From: Stomoxys calcitrans
Lineage: Eukaryota; Arthropoda; Insecta; Diptera; Muscidae
NCBI RefSeq assembly: GCF_963082655.1
Contig: NC_081553.1
Location: forward strand, 209,859,696 to 209,923,695
DNA: 64,000 nt
Direction of reading: 5' to 3'
Part shown: in pieces, positions 56,701 through 64,000 of the stretch
Numbering within the stretch: the first letter of the stretch is position 1
Layout: the number at the start of each line of letters is the position of its first letter
Made by a program: the position numbers and the translations under genes
Notes under the pieces: generated by a model
What the model was told of the DNA's origin: nothing
Database searches by the model: none
What the model saw: the letters and a program-made list of their open reading frames with translations, nothing else

Positions 56701-56934
56701 TCCATAACCTGATATAGCTGTCATATAAACCGATCTGGGGTCTTGACTTCTTGAGCCTCTAGAGGGCGCAATTGCTATCCAATTTGGGTGAAATTTGGCA
56801 TGACGTGTTTCGTAATGACTTCCAACAGCTGTGTTAAGCATGGTTGAAATCGGTCTATAACCTGATATAGCTACCATATAAACTGATCTTGGATTTTGAC
56901 TTCTTGAGCCACTACAGGGCGCAATTCTTACCAA
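56443..56934 (-). CDS. chimeric open frame: 153-bp repeat peptide joined to mariner HTH domain
   Basis: A 163-codon minus frame. Residues 1 to about 85 are translated modular-repeat units (SRSQNPRSVYMVAISGYRPI and a second copy SRSQDPRSVYMTAISGYGPI). Residues from about 88 on are the mariner DNA-binding region (RRSSFQDEFREGRPKSVVVP, DRPVIYREIETTLGIG, TSIRSILHD), ending in a frameshifted tail. The join is in frame without a stop. Whether it is transcribed is unknown; probably fortuitous, since the repeat is often open in this frame. Confidence 0.35.
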   Translation of the reverse strand: MVRIAPCSGSRSQNPRSVYMVAISGYRPISTMLNTAVGSHYETRHAKFHPNWIAIAPSRGSRSQDPRSVYMTAISGYGPISTIRSTVNRRRSSFQDEFREGRPKSVVVPKTIDAVRQLMLQDRPVIYREIETTLGIGVTSIRSILHDRQKNLFLLDSTQFINR

Positions 56935-57245
56935 TTTGAGTGAAATTTAGCATGAAATGTTTTGTTAAGATTTTAAACAACTATGGTTGAAATCGGTTGT
57001 TAACCTGATATATCTGCCATATAAACCGATCTGGAATCCTTACGTCTTGAACCTCTAGAGGACGCAATTCCTATCCGATTTGGCTAATATTTTGCATGAC
57101 TTATTTCGTTATGACTTCCAACAAATGTGTCAAATATGGTTCAAATCGATTCATAACCTGATAAAGCTGCCACATAAACCGATCGGGGATCTTGACTTCT
57201 TGAGCATCTAGAGGTCGTAAATATTATCCGATTTGGCTGAAATTT
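56690..57245 (-). repeat. 153-bp modular repeat, minus copy, B-type units
   Basis: Units with CCTGATATAGCTGTCATATA, AACCGATCTGGGGTCTTGAC, TTCTTGAGCCTCTAGAGGGC at about 56709, 56861, 57013 and 57165. Spacing 152 bp. Neither element end is present. Confidence 0.85.
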
Positions 57246-57429
57246 TGTTTTTATTTTATATCTCCTCTAAACCCATGCAAAAAATTGTTTGCACCAAAAA
57301 ATATTTGCAGCCTTCACAGCAAATTTACTAGAAAATGACGATTAGAAAAGCATCTTTGCCGAAATGGGTATTTTGGTTATTTTTGTGAAAAGTTTCAGGC
57401 AATATTAATTTTTTGATTTTTCAGGACAA

Positions 57430-58690
57430 TGGTTAGGTTAGGTTAGGTTGAAAGGATCTCCCACAAAGGGCGAATTCACTAGGAGGCCAGTTTGGCCCTT
57501 TGTGGTACCCTAGAGAGAGAAAGGGAAAGAAAAACGTCAATGTGAAACCTCATATTAGAGGTTATACACGAATAAAAAGAAAAAGACATGAGTAGGGGAG
57601 AAACCCGAGCGGGAGGTGAAGAACCGCCCTTCCCTACACAAGCTTGGACCTACCTACGTCGGAGTCTGTGTCACCCCCCGTAGGAACCATACTGTCCCCT
57701 CAATAAAACTCAGAAGAGATACCAGAGGTACGTTCGCAAGTTCTTCCCAGAAAGGAAAGCCTACGTCTCTGCATACCCGGTTAGGAACAAAGCAAGTCTC
57801 CTCAATAGTCTTCTCCTCATTCCATCGAGGCAACGCCTACAGAAGTCTTTGTGCGGTATCCCCATGCGCGCCGCCATGCGGCCTATGGCACAGTGTCCGG
57901 TTATGACCCCTGTCAAAGTACACATCGACTTCTTATCGAACGCCAGCAACTCCCTCTTCCTCCTCTGGTCGATGACCGGCCATAGCGTCTTCGCAGTCCG
58001 GCAACCATCTACCGTATCCCACCTTGTAGACGCGCCCTGGCCATCTCCTCTACCGTGTTCAGTAGCTCTACAAATGGCACGTCGACAAGCCCGATGACTG
58101 ATGCGCCCGGCGCAGACGAACCCCTCCTGGGGCACTCGTTCGCCCTCTCATTTCCTGCAATCCCCTCATGCCCAGGAACCCATGTCAGCGTCACATCGTG
58201 GGCCCGGGGCCTATCCAGGGATTCCAAACAGTCCTTCGCGCATCTCAACCTTACCGTCCTCGACCCCGAGTCCTTGAGCGCCGCCATACTGTCCACATAA
58301 ATTCTGAGTTTCGAGGGCGGTAAGCCCCTTGCCAGAATTCCTCTTGCGGCCACGGCAATGGCACAGACCTCTGCCTGAAAGACCATACACTCGTCCGGCA
58401 GTCTCAAAGACATGCTGATATTGAGTGCAACAAAGTAGACCCCCAATCCAATCCCTGACTCCATCTTGGAGTCATCTGTGTAGATCGAGGTCTTATCCTC
58501 CTCAAGTACACGAATTGCGAATGCCCTCTCTCCAGTTGGCACTGGTGACAGGCAGTCGGAGATCCTTTTCATTCTACCCACCTAGAATCAAACTCTGGCC
58601 GCAGCCATCCTCCTTCAGCATGCCGAGCTCTCTCAGCCTAAGCGCGACAATGGCGGCGTAGTTCCAGTCCCAATGGGAAGTATCGGGACA
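57430..58690 (-). pseudogene. non-LTR retrotransposon 3' half: RNase H, tail and 3' UTR
   Basis: Minus strand. RT-RNase H linker SHWDWNYAAIVALRLRELGM at 58680-58600; RNase H frame intact at 58581-58009 with TSIYTDDSKMESGIGLGVYF (first Asp), MVFQAEVCAIAVAARGIL (Glu), IYVDSMAALKDS (second Asp) and TWVPGHEGIAGNERANEC, where the usual last Asp is Asn. After a frameshift the tail gives KTLWPVIDQRRKRELLAFDK and GVITGHCAIGRMAARMGIPH. 3' UTR ends at 57430 in GGTTAGGTTAGGTTG (plus sense), the usual 3' end style here. The best preserved retrotransposon in the window, but lacks RT. Confidence 0.85.
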
Positions 58691-60600
58691 ATAAAATCTG
58701 CAAAATTGAAAAAAAAATATTAAAATTTTGTTAAAGTCAAAAATCTACCTTTTGGCATCCAAGGCATTCAACAATTTCTTCTACTATGCTTTGCTTCCTT
58801 GCCAGGCAGATGAATTTAAACTCCTTAGCTAACAAACCTTCAGTAATCCATACTCATATAAATTTTGAATTAAGCCTGCCCTTAAGGCATCCAACAGTCT
58901 AAAGGCAAGCCAAAAACCAAAAGTGTACCCAAAAATTAGGAAACACACACCACAGTCTAGAGATCCATGCATACTGGCGAGGCCACAACTGAAAAATGTA
59001 AACGCCACAATAGTTAAGCAAGGAAACGGAAATGATATAGCACAGCATAGACTTCCCCACTGCGCTGCTTCCCTGCTACTCAGTCACACAGTTTTTAGCC
59101 AAGTAAGTCCTTTACTTTGCCACAGCGTTAGTTGTTAGGGAAGGCGGAAGGATATGTTGGCAAATCCAAGGCTTTGTGCGTGGATGTGAGTGTGTGTGTG
59201 AGTGTGCATGTTTAGTTGACTGTTGCTGTATCCTCCTTAATCAGCCCTTACCCCCTCCCCGCCTCAAAGACAGGCAACAGAAATTCCTTGGCCAAAGAGT
59301 AAAGAGTCAGGATAGAAAATTAAAAATATTTTCGTTGCTGCATAAAATTAATACCATTTAAATGTGCGAAGCACAAAGCACGAATGAGTCAGCTAGCGTT
59401 TTATTCGTGAGGCAGAGGGAGGGCGGGCGGGCGGGATTGCTTTGATGGTAATACAAGTCAAATTATGCTGCAATTATATAAACACCCAACCAAACACTCA
59501 CTCGCCCTCGCCCAGGACTCATGCTAACGACATGCATACACAGCCACACTGCTAAAGCACATTTGCATACACAATCAAGCGCACCCTCATGCATACATAC
59601 ATACATACCCACATACACATGTGTATATGTATGAGTGCGCTCTTATAAAGTGTTTTTAATGCGTTGTCAGTGTATGTAAGTGCGAATATATGGAAATTTA
59701 ACAAAAATTAGAATTTAGCAATGTCACTCCTGCCATTCGCACACACACACACACACACATTAAACTGAAATTACACACATACACGCTCATATGATTATAA
59801 TATAAACAGATGGGTGTGTGTATGAGTGGGGGGGGGGGTATGTGTGTGGGTCGGCAAATCCTTGGATCTGTTTGTCTAAATAAATTTCGATGAAATTGAT
59901 GAATTTCCAGTAAAAGCAAAAGCAAAAAAACAACTTCAAATGAAACACCATGACGTCGAGTATTTATGAGGAATTGAAATTAAACGCTAGAAAATAAACT
60001 TTGCCAGGCAATGTTCAATGTATGAGATGTGTAGAGTAAATAAACATGTTGGGAATTTTTTAATTTAGTTTGTTTTTTTTGCTTTCCATCTACAGCATCT
60101 GATATTAAGCAGCTTTAAGAAGAATTTTGGTATTAATTTTAACAAAACTCAAGTTGCTCCCCAATAAGATAAAAAAATCTTTGGTGTGGAGAAAATCTGT
60201 AACACTGGTAAATAGAAATTTTTGAAAACTTCGAGAAAAAATGTCTTTGATATGCTATAGCAAAAGATTTTCGAGGAAATTGGGAATGAATCAAAATCCC
60301 TCAGGCTATACAATCATTTAAACCATGAGGCTCAAGGTATACAATATGATTACCAGAGCGGCAAAACGTGTCTCCTGGAAGCTTTCCTCCTAACATGTTG
60401 ATAGCGTTAATGACGCCGCCAAGATAAAAAAGTTTCTCTCAAATATCCATGTCCAAACTGAATGAGAGAGAGCAGAGCCAACGGAGGACATGTTTGGACA
60501 TTGTGAGGCTTTGGATGAAAACCCATTTTCCATAGGATACGACGGGGCTCACGGACACACCGGAATCTTGCAATAGTGAGGTTTATCGAAGGTTTTAGCT
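58691..60600. other. spacer with microsatellites
   Basis: No gene recognised. Contains (TG)n near 59186-59208, a GGGCGGGCGGGCGGG patch near 59419, CATACATACATAC near 59590, (CA)n at 59741-59760 and a G11 run at 59828-59838. Confidence 0.5.
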
Positions 60601-61000
60601 TAGGTTAGGTTTAAGTGGCAGTCTGCCATTAGACTCACTTAGACGTTTTCGTCCATTGTGATACCACAGGAACAGAAGAAGGATGATGCCTTATAGGTCC
60701 TACCGTTGAACCAGCCAGATCGCCCAACAACTTGCGAACGTTCACGTTTCGCTAAATCAGACAGGTTCTCAAAGAAATGAGAACCTAAAGTCCTTCTAAG
60801 TACTAGTGCGGGATACACAGAAGGTGTTCTATAGTCTGTCTCTTCCTCGATGTCCCTACAGCTTCTGCAAAAGTCGTTGCTGACAACCTTCAGTCTGTCA
60901 GCATGTTTTCCGATTAGACAGTGACCTGTCATGACGGACACAATGATTGAGACGTCCGTTTTAGCCAATGACAGCAAAGCAGTAGACCTCTTCAAGTCTA
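60601..61000 (-). pseudogene. non-LTR retrotransposon tail and 3' UTR
   Basis: Minus strand: TGHCLIGKHADRLKVVSNDF and CRSCRDIEEETDY at 60930-60830, then FENLSDLAKRERSQVVGRSG; the 3' UTR ends at about 60601 in TTAGGTTAGG (plus sense). This is the domain after RNase H with a CxxC cluster. The 5' side is cut by MITE copy 5. Confidence 0.8.
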
Positions 61001-61239
61001 TTGGGTTGCCCAAAAAGTAATTGCGGATTTTTTAAAAAAGAAAGTAAATGCACTTTTAATAAAACTTAAAATAAACTTTAATCAAATATATTTTTTTCAC
61101 ACTTTTTTTCTAAAGCAAGCTAAAAGTAACAGCTGATAACTGACAGAAGAAAGAATGCAATTACAGAGTCACAAGCTGTGAAAAAGTTTGTCAACGCCGA
61201 CTATATGAAAAATCCGCAATTACTTTTTGGGCAACCCAA
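61001..61239 (-). mobile_element. mariner-type MITE, copy 5
   Basis: 239 bp, orientation as copy 2; TA at 60999-61000 and 61240-61241. It separates a minus-strand retrotransposon tail from a plus-strand RT fragment, so its target was already a TE junction or one side was later lost. Confidence 0.9.
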
Positions 61240-61244
61240 TAGAT

Positions 61245-61405
61245 TAGGCCACATAGTTTTGGAATGCTCACGCATGGCTTACGCAGACTTACCACAACGG
61301 AATTTATGGTCAAGGAAGCCTTGAGTATCTGCAAACCATTGAAATCATCAGTACCTGATGAAATATTTCCGGCGTCACTACAAAAAAGGGGGCCGACTAT
61401 CTGGC
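61245..61405 (+). pseudogene. non-LTR RT N-terminal fragment
   Basis: Plus frame TTTEFMVKEALSICKPLKSS then VPDEIFPASLQKG corresponds to the first RT block (usual KSPGPDGIxPxLLQKG), with the PGPDG turn altered. Too short to classify further. Confidence 0.65.
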
Positions 61406-61409
61406 GCCT

Positions 61410-61556
61410 CACTGTTTAAGCTCAATGATAAGGGGCCTCCTTTTTATAGCCGAGTCCGAATGGCGTGCCACAGTGCGACACATCTTTGGAGAGAAGTTTT
61501 ACATGGCATAGTACTTTACAAATGTTGCCATCATTAGGAGGGGAAAACCACCGCCT
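61410..61556 (-). mobile_element. tRNA-derived SINE, copy 14 (truncated)
   Basis: Minus copy from AGCTCAATGATAAGGGGCCT through GCCGAGTCCGAATGGCGTGC to GGAGGGGAAAACCACCGC; stops there, without box A or B, where the minisatellite begins. Confidence 0.85.
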
Positions 61557-61800
61557 CGAGCCGAGACACTTGAGGTCGAGTCGAGACACTTGAGGTCGAG
61601 TCGAGACACTTGAGGTCGAGTCGAGACACTTGAGGTCGAGTCGAGACACTTGAGGTCGAGTCGAGACACTTGAGGTCGAGTCGAGACACTTGAGGTCGAG
61701 TCGAGACACTTGAGGTCGAGTCGAGACACTTGAGGTCGAGTCGAGACACTTGAGGTCGAGTCGAGACACTTGAGGTCGAGTCGAGACACTTGAGTTCGAG
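61557..61800 (+). repeat. 20-bp minisatellite, 12 copies
   Basis: Exact 20-bp unit TCGAGACACTTGAGGTCGAG, about 12 times, first and last copies slightly changed. Since the period is not a multiple of three but 60 is, all minus frames look open (STRPQVSRLDLKCLD peptides); these are not genes. Confidence 0.97.
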
Positions 61801-62370
61801 TGCGAGGCATTGCTGCCAGCGACACAGTCTTGGACTGACGGAACCCTAGTATTGCCATCTGAAAGATCATGTCACACGGATGGATCAAAGCTAGACGATA
61901 GAGTGGATCTGGGGTCTACATTGAGAACCCAGGGACTGAGATCTGTTTTAGACTGCCTGACCATAGTACGGTGCTGCAGGCGGAGATGCGGTCGATCACG
62001 GAATGCGTAAGGTAGTGTGGTGCTAACGCGAAGACATCGAATGTGAACATATTTACGGACAGTAAAATGACCATAAGGGTAAAAACAATCAGGACGGTAA
62101 GATCACGAACAGTCTTGAAGTGTAAGAAGGAGATTAGCGCCTTCTCTAAGGATGGCACAATTCGCATCGTTTGGGTGCCGGGCCGGAGAATGAAAGGACA
62201 GACAATTTGGCAGTAATTGCCAGAGAACTGCCGTTGAAAAACTTGGTTGACCCGTAGCTTTACGGGTCGACGCAATTTGAGTTAAAGGCGTGGACGACTA
62301 ACGTAACACTGTGGAACAGCGAAACAGTCGGATGGACTGCAAAAATCTTATGGGGTGATACCGATCGTGT
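61801..62370 (+). pseudogene. non-LTR RNase H relic
   Basis: Plus strand: TDGSKLDDRVDLG (first Asp kept) near 61876, a frame break, then EMRSITECV (Glu helix) near 61984, the second-Asp region FTDSKMTIRVKTI near 62052, and VTLWNSETVGWTAKILWGDT at 62303-62360. Same family as 1837-2640. Ends at about 62370 against an opposing RT fragment. Confidence 0.75.
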
Positions 62371-63150
62371 ACCACCTCGTGAAGGGCCATCTCCACCGAC
62401 CTGCCTTTGAGGTATGCGTATTGTGCCCCACTGAAGTTTTCCGGCGTCAGTCCCCCTTTCAACTTCAGGTCAATCAGTCTTTCCATTGTTTTCAGCAAAA
62501 AACATGACAGTCAAATAGGCCTATAATCCTTCGACGTACTGTGATTTTTTCTTCCCGCCTTGAGGATAAAGACCACCATGACTTCTCTCCATGCCCTCGG
62601 TATATAGGACCATGCCAGGCTCGCTCGGAAGATCCGCTCAAGCCAGGACAGAGTGACTCCAATAGACTCCTGTAGCAGTGCCGGCATAATTCGGTCAGGT
62701 CTGGCCATCTTAAATGGCCGGAAAATGCGGACCACTCACGCTATCTTCTCCTCGTCAACGATGTCCCTGATGAGCTCATTCGTTAGGGCCGCATAAGCAG
62801 GCATTGCGATATCTTGATCGTCGACTTCTTCATGGCCACCTGGGAAATGAGCCTCCATCAAAAGTTCCACTGCCTCCCCCCAATTTCAGCGTTAGTCCCG
62901 TCCTCCCGTCCTAGGGATCCTTCGAGAGCACTTTGCGCAAGCCAGATGTCTCACTAGTGCTCCCCACAGAATTTCGCCCAGAAACTCCCCGTTGCCTTCT
63001 TCATTTCCTTCTTGAACTTGGCAAGGGCGTGGCGATGCCCTCTGTCGTGTTCTCTCTTTTGGCCTTTTTAAAAAGCCTTCTGCTTTCCCTCCTGAGCACC
63101 TTCAGATCCGGTCAAATGCTAAGGCTTGAACCTATTTCTCTTCAGATTTC
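62371..63150 (-). pseudogene. non-LTR reverse transcriptase N-terminal region
   Basis: Minus strand from about 63150: linker after endonuclease (RRESRRLFKKAKRE, SETSGLRKVLSKDP), then the first RT blocks RPDRIMPALLQESIGVTLSW, AWREVMVVFILKAGRKNHST and SKDYRPI, a stop, then LLKTMERLIDLKLKGGLTPE and AYLKGRSVEMALHEVV. Stops in the linker; palm catalytic YADD not reached. Confidence 0.8.
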
Positions 63151-64000
63151 TGTACTCCACCCTAATGTCTCTGGCTCACTTGAATATCTTATGCTAATAA
63201 TGAAACTTACATTGCAGCCATATAACTAAGCTAATAAAAGGTATTTAGTTTTATTACATGTAAATGTAAGTGGGTCGCTATGTGTTTGTGTGTGTGTGTG
63301 TGTGTGTGCGGAACCCCTACAAGGGCACCTGAATTTTCCAACCAAGTTGAACTCCATAATACGGCTGTGGCAGTGGCATCCTGAATAATTATAAACTTTG
63401 TAGTTATTTATTGTTTGGCAGTGATGATGTCGAGTCCTTGCCATGCAGATAACTTTCGACTCAGTGAACATCGCAACTTATCGCCAAGTTAGAGAGGAAT
63501 GTTGAAGGATAGAGAGAGAAAGAGAGAGGGCAAACCCTTAGTTGAGCCTTTTATCCTCTTTAGCTCAAGGTAAAAGTTTTCGTTTTCCCAAATTAAAGAT
63601 ACTTCTATTCCGTTTGCTCTTAGGATTGGATTTCCTTTCAAATGCGCACAAGTATTTGTTTATTGTGGTGGATACTTAATCCCAAGACTCAACATTTGAG
63701 TGTATCCCAATTTCCATTTTCAGTCACCACAACTCAAAAGCGGGTAATCGTTGTGAGGTGTATCAACAAATGGTTTATTGTGCCAGTTGGCAAAGGGGGA
63801 TTAGGGGACAATCATACCATGCGATGTGGGCCAATTTCAATTTAAATTTTAAGATTAGGCATTGGACAACTTAAAAGGGATACAAGACCTCAAGTTGAAG
63901 CCCTGAAAAAGATTTTTTTAAATCGTAGCAGACATGCTAAAGACCACTACCAACTATGTGGTTGATTGCAAAGTAAAATTCAGCACGAAAGTTTCCCTTA
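63151..64000. other. spacer with (GT)n
   Basis: (GT)n at about 63286-63308 and a GAGAGAGAAAGAGAGAG patch at 63511-63528. No gene recognised. Confidence 0.5.

Noticed and set aside
57430..57450. Telomere-like GGTTAGGTTAGG
   Set aside because: Only two or three steps and located at the 3' end of a non-LTR element; flies do not use TTAGG telomeres.
61422..61888. 115- and 129-codon minus frames with STRPQVSRLDLKC repeats
   Set aside because: Translation of the 20-bp minisatellite plus SINE and TE flanks.

Overview
The window looks like nuclear DNA of a calyptrate fly, most likely a muscid (Musca/Stomoxys/Haematobia type). The basis is the repeat content: an abundant 153-bp modular repeat with the GATCGGTTTATATGG motif, a tRNA-derived SINE, mariner MITEs, non-LTR 3' ends rich in GGTTAGGTTAGG, and AT-rich spacers with (CA)n runs. 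The species assignment is from memory of these families, not from a search. No prokaryotic genes, CRISPR, rRNA or functional tRNA genes were seen.

Only one stretch looks like host coding sequence: a + strand exon at 22605-23137 encoding the N-terminus of a type II membrane protein and ending at a consensus 5' splice site. No further exon of it was recognised, so everything to the right may be its first intron or unrelated spacer.

Regions from left to right. 1-3200: a MITE, a Jockey-like non-LTR tail and a non-LTR RNase H relic. 3.2-35.7 kb: five arrays (3208-4968, 9795-12100, 17455-21178, 23395-26672, 32850-35695) of one 31-bp palindromic satellite family, each with its own variant, alternating with broken non-LTR elements, SINEs and a tandem triplication that carries a short mariner. 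28.4-30.8 kb: a diverged ~130-bp repeat rich in GGTACC. 35.7-46.5 kb: nested TE debris made of the 153-bp repeat, SINEs, a MITE, RNase H relics and a decayed Tc1/mariner. 46.5-48.1 kb: a 1.6-kb (CTCTA)n tract with a 17-bp higher-order variant. 48.2-57.3 kb: more 153-bp modules, RNase H relics, SINEs, a MITE and a deleted mariner. 57.4-63.2 kb: non-LTR remnants in both orientations, a MITE, and a 20-bp minisatellite that appears to have grown out of TE sequence.

There is no operon-like logic. The order of events is readable from nesting: MITE inside 153-bp repeat, SINE inside mariner inside 153-bp repeat, SINE inside RNase H, SINE inside satellite, mariner inside a triplicated non-LTR segment. 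The most unusual items are the five-array palindromic satellite, the in-frame joining of the 153-bp repeat to a mariner helix-turn-helix domain (56443-56934, minus), and the 51-codon periodic open frames in the 153-bp repeat.
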